A DNA stretch of 36,912 nt from Mycobacterium sp. 1081908.1 (GTDB lineage: Bacteria > Actinomycetota > Actinomycetes > Mycobacteriales > Mycobacteriaceae): contig NZ_LZLY01000063.1 of the NCBI RefSeq assembly GCF_001673535.1, positions 1 through 36,912 on the forward strand, read 5' to 3'. This document shows, in pieces, positions 23,555 to 33,088 of this stretch (within the stretch, counting starts at the first letter, position 1; each line of letters opens with the position of its first letter). The position numbers and the translations under genes are program-made. A model generated the notes under the pieces. It saw nothing but the letters and a program-made list of their open reading frames with translations, ran no database searches and was not told the DNA's origin.

Positions 23555-24580
23555 TCAGGCGATCGGGTACGGCCAGGGGTTGAACCGGCAGGTCTTGCCG
23601 TCGGCCTTGACGAAATCGGGGTCGAACTTGGCGGCGTCGTCGTTGGAGGTGGAGAACGTCTGCTGCATCATCACCGGCGCCAGGCCGCCTTGCTGCTCGC
23701 AGGGCTCGTGACGCACGTACCCGATCGCGTGGCCGACCTCGTGGTTGATCACGTACTGCCGATAGGAGCCGACGTCGCCCTCGAACGGCACGGCCCCGCG
23801 CACCCAGCGGGCCTCGTTGATGAAGACCCGCGCCTGCCGGTCGGGCCCGTAAACCGGGTTGTAGCAGGAGGTCTCCAGCCGGAATTCGTAGCCGCAGCCG
23901 CCGCGCACCGTCACCGGCGACACCAGCGAGATCCGGAAGTCGGGCTTGCCGTTATCGATCCGGATGAACGCGAATTGCGGGTTGTGCGTCCAGCCCTTGG
24001 GGTTGTCGAGCGTCTGGTCGACCATCTCGGCGAAGGCCTCGTCGCCACCGAACATCGTTGGGTCGATGCCGTTTTCGACCTCGACGGTGTAGCGGAACAC
24101 CTTGGCGGTGCCCTGGCCGACCTGCGGCATCGTGCCCGGCACGATGTGCCACGCCTTGTCGCCCGCCTCGGTGAAGGGGCCGCCGTCGGGCAGCGTCCCG
24201 GCGGGCAGGTTGGCGTCGAAGGCGGCGAGCCCGCGGGGCGGCGCGTCGATGATCGACGTGCCCACCGCGCCGATGTCCGGTGTGCCCTGGATGGATTGCG
24301 TCGCCGACGGTTTCGGCGCGCTCGTTCCGGTCACGGTCTGATAGATCACCAGCCCGGTGAGCACCGCCAGAACGGGCAACGCGTACGCCCGCCAGCCGTA
24401 GGTGGAGATGAACCGCCCCAACCAGGTTTGCTTGCGCCATTGGCGCGGGCGCTCGCGGTCGGCGCGGGTCCGTCCGGCCCCCGGGCCGATCGGGTCACGC
24501 AGCGCGCGGAGTGGTTCTCGCCACTCGTCGCGCACCATGGGAACCCGACCGGTGCTGCGCACGGGCCGCTGGGACGTCAT
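23555..24580 (-). CDS. DUF3152 membrane-anchored metalloprotease-like protein
   Basis: This 341-residue protein corresponds to Rv3207c. A basic cytoplasmic N-terminus (RQWRKQTW) precedes one membrane helix (about 65-82); the rest is probably outside. The zinc motif HEVGHAIGYVRHE (His280, Glu281, His284, Gly287, His291) resembles the metzincin HExxHxxGxxH with the third histidine one position later. Cysteine pairs (CGYEFRLETSC; CEQQ; TCRF) suggest disulfides. The family is labelled DUF3152 and its substrate is unknown. I start at ATG 24580; ATG 24538 is a shorter option, and the long frame from 24736 would cross the divergent TetR promoter. It is 101 bases above moeZ. Confidence 0.86.
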   Translation of the reverse strand: MTSQRPVRSTGRVPMVRDEWREPLRALRDPIGPGAGRTRADRERPRQWRKQTWLGRFISTYGWRAYALPVLAVLTGLVIYQTVTGTSAPKPSATQSIQGTPDIGAVGTSIIDAPPRGLAAFDANLPAGTLPDGGPFTEAGDKAWHIVPGTMPQVGQGTAKVFRYTVEVENGIDPTMFGGDEAFAEMVDQTLDNPKGWTHNPQFAFIRIDNGKPDFRISLVSPVTVRGGCGYEFRLETSCYNPVYGPDRQARVFINEARWVRGAVPFEGDVGSYRQYVINHEVGHAIGYVRHEPCEQQGGLAPVMMQQTFSTSNDDAAKFDPDFVKADGKTCRFNPWPYPIA

Positions 24581-24610
24581 TGCCCCAGGATTGCACAGCC
24601 GGCCCGGTGA

Positions 24611-25697
<1,087 letters not shown>

Positions 25698-25918
25698 GGT
25701 GGCCCCTTCCGTTCGTACCAATGGCGTTGAAGTTCCTCAGACGTGTCAGCAGCAGGCTAGTGGACGCGCCTGGGCCGCATGTGTCCCCGGCCCCCGGATT
25801 CGCGGTGAGCGAACCGCGGCCCGACCGAACATAACGATTCGCTCCCAGCTCGGCCAACATGGCGTTCGCCGCCCGGATCGACGCTAGTCACATCGGTAAC
25901 ATCGGCACCATCAGAAAC
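25698..25918. other. Divergent intergenic region with a small hairpin
   Basis: About 220 bases separate the divergent DUF3107 and MmpS-like genes. CGCGGT (25801-25806) and ACCGCG (25813-25818) form a 6-bp stem with a 6-base loop. TAACAT at 25897-25902 is a possible -10 for the rightward gene. No clear -35 or operator repeat is seen. Confidence 0.3.
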
Positions 25919-26635
25919 ATGCTGACCGATCGTCTCGGCCCGGACCCTGGCTACGTTCAGGACGATCCCGAAGACGACGACTACGACGGAGCCGACACCG
26001 ACGTCCTGGGCGGCTACGGCGACCTGGCCTGGCCGGCCGACTCGCGCTGGCGCCCGGCGGCGGCGATCCTCGGCGCGGTGGTGGCCCTCGGCGCCATCGC
26101 GACCGCCGTCATCGTCAACAGCGGCGACAGCGCATCGACGAAGGCGACCGTGGGGGCGCCACCGCCGCGGACGCTGACCTCCGCGCCGCCCGCGCCCAGG
26201 ACCCCGGTGGCCCAGCCCAGCCCGTCTCAGACCCCGTTACCGCCCGAGACCGTGACCACGGTGGCCCCGCCGCCCAGCGCGTCGCCCAGCCCGGTGCCGA
26301 CGCCGACGCAGACGCCGACCGCCGCGCCGCCCCCGGCGGCCGCACCGCCGCCGGTCGCGCTGAACCCGCGCACCGTCATCTACACCGTCACCGGGACGAA
26401 ACAGCTGCTGGACCTGGTGAACGTGGCCTACACCGATGCCCGCGGCTACCCGCAGACCGAGTTCAACGTGTCGCTGCCGTGGTCGAAGGTGATCGTCCTG
26501 AACCCCGGGGTCCAGACGGTCTCGGTGGTCGCGACCAGCTTCTACGGCCGGCTCAACTGCTCCGTCGTCAACGCCGCCGGTCAACCGGTGGTGATGTCGA
26601 CGAACAACGGCGTGATGGCGACCTGCACGCGCTGA
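25919..26635 (+). CDS. Proline/threonine-rich membrane protein with MmpS-like C-terminal domain
   Basis: This 238-residue protein corresponds to Rv3209. It has an acidic cytoplasmic N-terminus (EDDDYDGADTD, residues 18-28), one membrane helix (about 46-67), a long Pro/Thr/Ser/Ala linker (about 75-150), and a C-terminal beta domain of about 85 residues. That domain contains VIYTVTGTK, YTDARGYPQTEFNVSLPW and CSVVNAAGQ, resembling the beta-sandwich of MmpS proteins. MmpS proteins assist MmpL lipid exporters; no mmpL is adjacent. Two cysteines near the end could pair. ATG 25919 is used; ATG 25859 would add 20 residues with no better ribosome-binding site. It converges with the ferritin-like gene, 4 bases apart. 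Confidence 0.82.
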   Translation: MLTDRLGPDPGYVQDDPEDDDYDGADTDVLGGYGDLAWPADSRWRPAAAILGAVVALGAIATAVIVNSGDSASTKATVGAPPPRTLTSAPPAPRTPVAQPSPSQTPLPPETVTTVAPPPSASPSPVPTPTQTPTAAPPPAAAPPPVALNPRTVIYTVTGTKQLLDLVNVAYTDARGYPQTEFNVSLPWSKVIVLNPGVQTVSVVATSFYGRLNCSVVNAAGQPVVMSTNNGVMATCTR

Positions 26636-26639
26636 GGCG

Positions 26640-27347
26640 TCAGCTCAGGCCGAGTTCGCGCATCCGCCGGTCGTGCGTCTGCTGCAGGCGGTCGAAGAAC
26701 GCGCTGAGCTGGCCCAGGCCGCCGGGTCCGGACACCACCAGGTCGACCAGCTCGTCGTGCTCGGCCAACACGTACTGGGCCTGGGTGATGGCCTCCCCGA
26801 ACAGCCGGCGGGACCACAGCGCCAGCCGGCTGCGCTGCTTGCCGCTGCCCGTCACCGCGGCCCGCACCTCGGCGACGACGAACTGCGAGTGCCCGGTCTC
26901 CGACAGCGCCGCCCGCACCACGTCGGCGACCTCGTCGGGCAGCCCGTCGGCGATCTCCAGGTACAGGTCGGCGGCCAGCGCGTCGCCCACATAGGTCTTC
27001 ACCAGCGCTTCCAGCCACGTGCTCGGCATGGTCAGCCGGTGGTAGTTCTCCAGCGCCGAGACGTACTTGGACATCGCCGACACCACGTCGACGCCGCGGC
27101 GTTCCAACGCGTCGCGCAGCAGCTCGTAGTGCTGCATCTCGGCGGCGGCCATGCTCGCCATCGAGATCCGTCCCCGCAGGTCGGGCGCCATCCGCGCCTC
27201 GTCGGTGAGCCGGTAGAACGCGGCGACCTCGCCGTAGGCCAGCACCGCGAACAACTCGTTGACGCCAGGGTGATCCGCCGACAGCCGCGAGGCAGGCGGA
27301 TCGTCCACCTGATCGGCGTGGGAGGGCCCGGAAAGGGGCGGGGTCAT
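26640..27347 (-). CDS. Ferritin-like (MiaE-type fold) diiron protein
   Basis: This 235-residue protein corresponds to Rv3210c. It is nearly all helical. Conserved carboxylate and histidine positions fit a diiron four-helix bundle: Glu40 in YGEVAAFY, Glu70 and His73 in AEMQHYE, Glu131 in LYLEIAD, and Glu150 with His153 in SETGHSQ. The two ExxH pairs are the hallmark. The fold resembles tRNA 2-methylthio-N6-isopentenyladenosine hydroxylase (MiaE) and related oxidases; the substrate is unknown. No signal peptide is seen. The start is ATG 27347. It is divergent from rhlE across 269 bases. Confidence 0.85.
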   Translation of the reverse strand: MTPPLSGPSHADQVDDPPASRLSADHPGVNELFAVLAYGEVAAFYRLTDEARMAPDLRGRISMASMAAAEMQHYELLRDALERRGVDVVSAMSKYVSALENYHRLTMPSTWLEALVKTYVGDALAADLYLEIADGLPDEVADVVRAALSETGHSQFVVAEVRAAVTGSGKQRSRLALWSRRLFGEAITQAQYVLAEHDELVDLVVSGPGGLGQLSAFFDRLQQTHDRRMRELGLS

Positions 27348-27616
27348 GGCAACACTCTAGTCGGCGGGATTAGCACCAAATGGGCGCCAGCTTTCGACCA
27401 GCTATCATGGACGCAGGTATTGGCTGAATTTTATCGCCGCCAGTATCTGCGAAATGTGCGTGCACAGCTGGCCCGCCCGTCCTGACCCGCTCAGGCCGTA
27501 TCAAGGGCCGCGCCTCGGCGACGTATTCGGAGTCGGAACTCGTGCGCGCGTGACCGCGACAGAGAAACACCGACACAACAGGCGAATAACGTCACCGAAA
27601 GGCTTGTCATCCGCGT
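27348..27616 (+). other. Divergent intergenic region and probable long leader of rhlE
   Basis: These 269 bases hold no convincing gene. Around 27400-27450 they are AT-richer than the surroundings, with TATCAT and, downstream, TTGGCT followed 18 bases later by TATCTG, either of which could be the rhlE promoter. If so, the rhlE message has a leader of 160 bases or more. Long leaders occur on other DEAD-box helicase messages. No strong Shine-Dalgarno lies near the ATG. Confidence 0.35.
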
Positions 27617-29125
27617 ATGACCGCACCTACCAGCACAACTGAACTCACCTTTGCCAAACTCGGCGTCCGCGACGAAATCGTCCGCGCACTGGCGGAAAAG
27701 GGCATCGAGAGCCCGTTTGCCATCCAAGAACTGACCCTGCCGCTGGCGCTCGCCGGCGACGACGTGATCGGCCAGGCCCGCACCGGCATGGGCAAGACCT
27801 TCGCGTTCGGCGTGCCGCTGCTGCAGCGCATCACCGACCGCGCCGGCATCCGGCCGCTCAACGGCACCCCCCGCGCGCTGGTCGTGGTGCCGACCCGCGA
27901 GCTCTGCATGCAGGTCACCGAGGACCTGGCCGTCGCGGCCAAGTACCTCAAGGCCGACGACGACCGCCGGCTCTCCGTGGTGTCGATCTACGGGGGACGC
28001 GCCTACGAGCCGCAGATCGAGGCGCTGCAGAAGGGCGCCGACGTCGTGGTGGGCACCCCCGGCCGGCTGCTCGACCTGGCCCAGCAGGGGCACCTGCAGC
28101 TCGGTGGGCTGTCCGCGCTGGTGCTCGACGAGGCCGACGAGATGCTCGACCTCGGCTTCCTGCCCGACATCGAGCGCATCCTGCGCCAGATTCCCGCGGA
28201 CCGGCAGTCGATGCTGTTCTCGGCGACCATGCCGGGCCCGATCATCACGCTGGCCCGCACCTTCATGAACCAGCCCACCCACATCCGCGCGGAGGCGCCG
28301 CACTCGGCGGCCACCCACGACACCACCGAGCAGTTCGTCTACCGCGCCCACGCGCTGGACAAGGTGGAAATGGTCAGCCGGATCCTGCAGGCCGACGGCC
28401 GGGGCGCGACCATGATCTTCACCCGCACCAAGCGCACCGCGCAGAAGGTCGCCGATGAGCTGGCCGAGCGGGGCTTCAAGGTCGGTGCCGTGCACGGCGA
28501 CCTGGGGCAGATCGCCCGCGAAAAGGCGCTGAAGGCGTTCCGCGCCGGTGACATCGACGTGCTCGTCGCGACCGACGTGGCCGCCCGCGGCATCGACATC
28601 GACGACATCACCCACGTCATCAACTACCAGATCCCCGAGGACGAGCAGGCCTACGTGCACCGGATCGGCCGCACCGGCCGCGCCGGCAAGACCGGTATCG
28701 CCGTCACCCTGGTGGACTGGGACGAGCTGCCCCGCTGGTCGATGATCGACAAGGCGCTGGGCCTGGAGAACCCCGAGCCCGCCGAGACCTACTCGAACTC
28801 GCCGCACCTCTACGACGAGATGGGCATTCCCGCCGAGGCGGGCGGCACGGTCGGCTCGCCACGCAAGTCACCGGTCAAGCGCCGCGACGCCGACCGCAAG
28901 GGACCGGCCGAGGGCGCCGAGAAGCCCGCGCGCTCCGGCCGCGCCCGCTCCGGCGAGCGGCGGCGTCGCACCCGCGGCGGCCAACCGACCACCGGGCACC
29001 CCGCCGGCACCAACGGCGAAGCCCCCTCGGAGACGGCTTCGGCCGCACCGACCGGTAGCTCGGGGAGCAACCGGCGCCGCCGTCGGCGCCGCAAGCCCGC
29101 TGAAGCCCCTGCCGCAGCCAACTGA
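27617..29125 (+). CDS. rhlE: DEAD-box ATP-dependent RNA helicase RhlE
   Basis: This 502-residue protein corresponds to Rv3211. The helicase motifs appear in order: Q-motif FAIQELTLP (34-42), motif I ARTGMGKT (54-61), PTREL (92-96), TPGR (147-150), DEAD (171-174), SAT near 203, then RGIDIDD and HRIGRTGRAG in the second RecA-like domain. The last 85 residues form a basic Arg/Lys/Ser/Gly-rich tail (SGRARSGERRRRTRGG and NRRRRRRRK), probably disordered and RNA-binding. It would remodel RNA in ribosome assembly or decay. Start ATG 27617. The propeller gene follows after 15 bases and is likely in the same transcript. Confidence 0.95.
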   Translation: MTAPTSTTELTFAKLGVRDEIVRALAEKGIESPFAIQELTLPLALAGDDVIGQARTGMGKTFAFGVPLLQRITDRAGIRPLNGTPRALVVVPTRELCMQVTEDLAVAAKYLKADDDRRLSVVSIYGGRAYEPQIEALQKGADVVVGTPGRLLDLAQQGHLQLGGLSALVLDEADEMLDLGFLPDIERILRQIPADRQSMLFSATMPGPIITLARTFMNQPTHIRAEAPHSAATHDTTEQFVYRAHALDKVEMVSRILQADGRGATMIFTRTKRTAQKVADELAERGFKVGAVHGDLGQIAREKALKAFRAGDIDVLVATDVAARGIDIDDITHVINYQIPEDEQAYVHRIGRTGRAGKTGIAVTLVDWDELPRWSMIDKALGLENPEPAETYSNSPHLYDEMGIPAEAGGTVGSPRKSPVKRRDADRKGPAEGAEKPARSGRARSGERRRRTRGGQPTTGHPAGTNGEAPSETASAAPTGSSGSNRRRRRRRKPAEAPAAAN

Positions 29126-29140
29126 GGCCCGCGCCGCCGC

Positions 29141-30367
29141 ATGGTCAAACCGGAGCGCCGCACGAAGGGCGACGTGTTGGCCGCCGCGGCGATCGCGGTC
29201 GTCGTCGCCGTGGCGGCGGCGCTGATCTGGTGGACCAGCGACGCGCGGGCAACCGTGAGCCGGCCCGCCGCCATCCCGGCGCCCGCCCCGACCCCCGCCC
29301 GCGACGTCCCGGCCACCCTGAAGCAGCTGTGGACCGCGCGTAGCCCCGGCACCACCGCGCCCGTCGTGGTCAGCGGGACGATCGCCACCGCCGACGGCCA
29401 CCGGGTCGACGGACGCGACCCGGGCACGGGGCAGACCCGCTGGAGCTACGCCCGCGACACCGACCTGTGCGGGCTGTCCTGGGTCTACCACTACGCCGTC
29501 GCCGTCTACAAGGACGACCGGGGCTGCGGGCAGGTCAGCACCCTCGACGGCGCCACCGGCCGGCGCGGCGCCGCGCGCAGCGGCTACGCCGACCCCGCCG
29601 TGCGGCTTTCCTCCGACGGCACCACGGTGTTGTCGGCCGGCGATACCCGGCTCGAGCTGTGGCGCTCCGACATGGTCCGGATGCTGGCCTACGGCGAGAC
29701 GGACGCCCGGGTGAAACCGTCGGCGCGCGGGCTGCACTCGGGGTGCCGGCTGATCTCGGCGGCGGCCAGCTCGTCGGCGGTGTCGGTGCTGGAGAGCTGC
29801 GGGCAGCCGGGCGACCTGCGGCTGGTCCTGCTGCGCCCCGGCAAGGAAGACGACGAACCACAGCAGCACGTGGTGGCCGAACCCGGGATCGGGGCCGATT
29901 CGGGCGCCCGGGTGCTGACCGTGTGGGAGAACAACACCGCGGTGTACCTGCCCTCCCCGCAACCGCGGATCGACGTCGTCGACGACACCGGCACCACCGT
30001 GGCGAGCACGCTGCTGGCCAAGCCGCCGTCGAGCTCGGCGGCGGTGTCGCAGACGGGCAACCTGGTGACCTGGTGGACCGGCGATTCGCTGATGGTCTTC
30101 GAGGCGAGCAACCTGACCCTGCGCTACACGATCGCGGCCGGCGAGACGGGCCCCGACAGAGTGGCGCCGCTGGGGCCGGGAGTGATGATGGCCGGCCGGC
30201 TGCTGGTGCCGGTCACCGGCGCGATCGGGGTCTACGACCCGCTCAGCGGCGCGAACGAGCGCTACATCCCGGTGAACCGTTCGCCGGGCAGCGCGGCGGT
30301 GGTCCCGGCCGTTTCGGGGTCGCGGGTGTTCGAGCAGCGCGGCGACACCGTGGTGGCGCTGGGCTGA
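29141..30367 (+). CDS. Membrane-anchored PQQ-like beta-propeller protein
   Basis: This 408-residue protein corresponds to Rv3212, annotated elsewhere as alanine/valine-rich. It has one N-terminal membrane helix (about 11-32), a Pro/Ala linker (37-57), then a beta-rich domain with repeated strands such as VVSGTIATADGHRVDGRDPGTGQTRWSY and QVSTLDGATGRRG, which look like WD40/PQQ-type blades. Four cysteines sit as two close pairs, near residues 109/128 and 202/219, and may be disulfides. Orientation suggests the domain lies outside the membrane. Function unknown. No Shine-Dalgarno precedes the ATG; it lies 15 bases after rhlE and probably depends on that transcript. Confidence 0.84.
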   Translation: MVKPERRTKGDVLAAAAIAVVVAVAAALIWWTSDARATVSRPAAIPAPAPTPARDVPATLKQLWTARSPGTTAPVVVSGTIATADGHRVDGRDPGTGQTRWSYARDTDLCGLSWVYHYAVAVYKDDRGCGQVSTLDGATGRRGAARSGYADPAVRLSSDGTTVLSAGDTRLELWRSDMVRMLAYGETDARVKPSARGLHSGCRLISAAASSSAVSVLESCGQPGDLRLVLLRPGKEDDEPQQHVVAEPGIGADSGARVLTVWENNTAVYLPSPQPRIDVVDDTGTTVASTLLAKPPSSSAAVSQTGNLVTWWTGDSLMVFEASNLTLRYTIAAGETGPDRVAPLGPGVMMAGRLLVPVTGAIGVYDPLSGANERYIPVNRSPGSAAVVPAVSGSRVFEQRGDTVVALG

Positions 30368-30380
30368 GTGCGGCGGCGTT

Positions 30381-30460
30381 GGGCGTGAATCCTGGGCTTT
30401 GGGTGTGAATCCTGGGTCGGGAAATCGCAGCGATCACGCCGTCAGTTCACACTCAACTCC
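30381..30460. repeat. Period-20 tandem repeat related to the 21247-21374 element
   Basis: Two tandem 20-bp units, beginning GGGCGTGAATCCTGGG (30381) and GGGTGTGAATCCTGGG (30401), are followed by CAGTTCACACTC, which matches the right arm of the element at 21247-21374. The region lies between the converging propeller and ParA-like genes. No direct-repeat flanks are obvious. It appears to be a decayed member of the same family. Confidence 0.5.
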
Positions 30461-30471
30461 GTCGGCGGAGG

Positions 30472-31272
30472 TTAGATCTCGACGGCGAACGTCGGCAACG
30501 GCTTGCCGGTCTTCCAATGCTTGAGCAACGCCTTCGCCAACTCGGCGTAGGCCACCGCGCCCTTGTTCTTGCGCCCGGCCATCACCGAGGACCCCGAGGC
30601 GCTCGCCTCGGCGAACCGCACCGTGCGCGGGATCGGCGGGGCGAGCACCGGCATTTCGTAGCGGTCGGCGACGTCGACCAGCACGTCGCGGGTGTGGGTG
30701 GTGCGGGAGTCGTACAGCGTCGGCAACGCGCCGAGCAGCCGCAGATCCGGGTTGGTGATCTGCTGGACGTCGGCGACGGTGCGCAGGAACTGGCCGACGC
30801 CGCGGTGCGCGAGCGTCTCGCACTGCAGCGGCACGATGACCTCGTCGGCCGCCGTCAGCCCGTTGAGAGTGAGCACGCCCAGCGACGGGGGGCAGTCGAT
30901 GACGACGACGTCGAACTGGTCGGAGAGCTTGGCCAGCGCGCGTTTGAGCGCGTATTCGCGGCCGGCCCGCATCAGCAGCATCGCCTCGGCGCCCGCGAGG
31001 TCAATGTTGGCCGGCAGCAGCGTCATTCCCTCCATCGTCGCGACCAGCGCGGCGTTCGGCTCGACCTCACCGAGCAGGACCTCGTGCACCGACACCGGCA
31101 GCTTGTCGGGATCCTGGCCGAGCGAGAAGGTCAAACAGCCCTGCGGATCCAGATCCACGAGCAGCACCCGCTGGCCCTCGTCCGCCATCGCCGCCCCCAG
31201 CGAGGCAACCGTGGTCGTCTTGGCGACCCCGCCCTTCTGGTTGGCCACCGCCAATACCCGGGTCTTACTCAC
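30472..31272 (-). CDS. ParA/Soj-family ATPase (orphan)
   Basis: This 266-residue protein corresponds to Rv3213c. The deviant Walker A KGGVAKTT (13-20, with signature Lys13 and Lys18) and VLLVDLDPQG (Asp40, Asp42) identify the ParA/MinD class, and DCPPSLGVLTLN is the Walker B region. ParA ATPases position DNA or protein cargos on the nucleoid. No ParB or parS-like sequence is nearby, so this is a second, orphan ParA distinct from the chromosomal ParAB near oriC. GTG 31272 starts it; AAGGAGG lies about 11 bases upstream. It is divergent from gpm2. Confidence 0.93.
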   Translation of the reverse strand: MSKTRVLAVANQKGGVAKTTTVASLGAAMADEGQRVLLVDLDPQGCLTFSLGQDPDKLPVSVHEVLLGEVEPNAALVATMEGMTLLPANIDLAGAEAMLLMRAGREYALKRALAKLSDQFDVVVIDCPPSLGVLTLNGLTAADEVIVPLQCETLAHRGVGQFLRTVADVQQITNPDLRLLGALPTLYDSRTTHTRDVLVDVADRYEMPVLAPPIPRTVRFAEASASGSSVMAGRKNKGAVAYAELAKALLKHWKTGKPLPTFAVEI

Positions 31273-31382
31273 AAGCGCCCGCCCCTCCTTGTTGCCGCGG
31301 TCACAGTGCCCATCCTGGCATGTTCGTTCGCCATCCGCTTCAGCCGACGGCCCGGCATGTCCGTCCGGCAGAATCGGTCGGC

Positions 31383-31994
31383 ATGGGCATCTACAACCAC
31401 CGGCTGGTGCTGCTCCGCCACGGCGAAACCCCGTGGTCCAAGTCCGGCCAGCACACCGGTCGCACCGACCTCGAGCTCACCGATCACGGGCGGGTCCAGG
31501 CCGAGCTCGCGGGCCGCGTCATCGGTGAACTGAACCTCGCCGACCCGCTGGTGGTCAGCAGCCCGCGCGTCCGGGCGCTGACCACCGCCAAGCTGGCCGG
31601 CCTCACCGTCGATGAGGTGTCGCCCATGCTCGCCGAATGGGACTACGGCTCCTACGAGGGGCTGACGACCCGGCAGATCCGGGAATCCGACCCCGATTGG
31701 CTGGTGTGGACGCACGGCTGCCCGGGCGGCGAGAGCGTGGCGCAGGTCAGCGACCGCGCGGACAAGGCCGTCGAATTCGCGTTGGGGCACATGGGTTCGC
31801 GCGACGTGGTGTTCGTGGGCCACAGCCACTTCTCCCGGTCGGTGATCACCCGCTGGGTCGAGTTGCCGCTCGTCGAGGGCAGCCGGTTCTGGATGCTCGC
31901 CGGCTCGATCGCCGTGTGCGGGTTCGAGCACGGCGTGCGACAGCTCGCCGCGCTCGGGCTGACCGGCAACCCGCAGGCGATCGCACCCGGGTGA
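31383..31994 (+). CDS. gpm2: Histidine phosphatase family acid phosphatase (annotated gpm2)
   Basis: This 203-residue protein matches Rv3214 in length. The RHG motif (Arg12, His13, Gly14), Arg62 in SSPRVRA, the proton donor Glu85 in LAEWDYG, and His147 in VGHSHFSR are the catalytic set of the histidine phosphatase superfamily. The M. tuberculosis protein, although named Gpm2, has been shown to be a broad acid phosphatase rather than a phosphoglycerate mutase. The physiological substrate is uncertain. ATG 31383 follows a CAGAAT -10-like hexamer by 8 bases, so a leaderless message is possible. Its stop overlaps the entC start by 4 bases. Confidence 0.92.
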   Translation: MGIYNHRLVLLRHGETPWSKSGQHTGRTDLELTDHGRVQAELAGRVIGELNLADPLVVSSPRVRALTTAKLAGLTVDEVSPMLAEWDYGSYEGLTTRQIRESDPDWLVWTHGCPGGESVAQVSDRADKAVEFALGHMGSRDVVFVGHSHFSRSVITRWVELPLVEGSRFWMLAGSIAVCGFEHGVRQLAALGLTGNPQAIAPG

Positions 31995-33088
31995 GCACCG
32001 AACCGCCGTTCGCGCTGTGCGGGCCCCGGGGGACGCTGGTCGCCGAGGGGGTGCGCGCGAGCTACCGCGACGTGGGCGCCGCCCAGGCCGCACTGCGCTC
32101 GGGATCGGCCCCAATCGTGTTGGGCGCGTTGCCTTTCGACGTGAACCGGCCCGCGGCCCTGCTGGTGCCCGACGCCGTGGTCGCCACCGACGGGCCGCCC
32201 GACTGGCCCGCGGGCCCGCTGCCGCCGGTCCGCGTCGCCGCCGCGCTGCCGCCGCCGGCCGACTACCGCGCGCAGATCATTCGCGCCCGCGACGAGCTCG
32301 CGGCACCGGGCAACCCGCTGCACAAGGTGGTGCTGTCCCGCGCCCTGCAACTGGTCGCCGACGCGGCGCTGGATGCCCGCGTGCTGCTGCGCCGACTGGT
32401 CGCCGCCGACCCGGCCGCCTACGGCTACCTCGTCGACCTGACCGCCGCCGGCGACGACTACGCCGGCGCGGCGCTGGTGGGCGCCAGCCCCGAACTTCTG
32501 GTCGCGCGCGCCGGCGATCGCGTGATGTGCCAGCCGTTCGCCGGCTCGGCCCCGCGGGCCGCCGACCCGGAGATCGACGCGGCCAACGGGGCCGCGCTCG
32601 CCCGCTCCGCCAAGGACCGCCACGAGCACCGCCTGGTGATCGACACCATGCGGGCCGCGCTGGAACCGCTGTGCGACGAACTGGTCATCGCCGACGAACC
32701 GCAGTTGAGCCGCACCGCCGCGGTCTGGCACCTCTGCACCCCGATCAGCGGCCGGCTGCGCGACAAGTCAACCACCGCAATCGATTTGGCGCTGGCCCTG
32801 CACCCCACTCCGGCCGTCGGCGGCGTTCCGACGAAGGCCGCGACCGATCTCATCGCCGAGCTGGAGGGCGACCGCGGCTTCTATGCCGGGGCGGTGGGCT
32901 GGTGCGACGCCGGCGGCGACGGCCACTGGGTGGTGTCGCTGCGCTGCGCGCAGCTGTCGGCCGACCGGCGCACCGCCCTGGCGCGCGCCGGCGGCGGCAT
33001 CGTCGCCGAATCCGACCCCGACGACGAAGTCGCCGAAACCACAACGAAATTCGCCACGATATTGACCGCGCTGGAAGTTGAGCAATGA
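31991..33088 (+). CDS. entC: Isochorismate synthase EntC/MenF family
   Basis: This 365-residue protein corresponds to Rv3215. It belongs to the chorismate-utilising enzymes. Motifs include KVVLSRAL, GASPELLV, SAKDRHEHRLV (the general base region), HLCTPISGRL, LHPTPAVGGVPTKAA and GGGIVAESDPDDE, which holds Mg2+-binding acids. It converts chorismate to isochorismate for menaquinone or salicylate-derived siderophores. In M. tuberculosis MbtI supplies salicylate, so the role here may be menaquinone. GTG 31991 overlaps the gpm2 stop (GTGA), and its own stop overlaps the acetyltransferase start (ATGA). The three are one translationally coupled operon. Confidence 0.93.
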   Translation: MSTEPPFALCGPRGTLVAEGVRASYRDVGAAQAALRSGSAPIVLGALPFDVNRPAALLVPDAVVATDGPPDWPAGPLPPVRVAAALPPPADYRAQIIRARDELAAPGNPLHKVVLSRALQLVADAALDARVLLRRLVAADPAAYGYLVDLTAAGDDYAGAALVGASPELLVARAGDRVMCQPFAGSAPRAADPEIDAANGAALARSAKDRHEHRLVIDTMRAALEPLCDELVIADEPQLSRTAAVWHLCTPISGRLRDKSTTAIDLALALHPTPAVGGVPTKAATDLIAELEGDRGFYAGAVGWCDAGGDGHWVVSLRCAQLSADRRTALARAGGGIVAESDPDDEVAETTTKFATILTALEVEQ

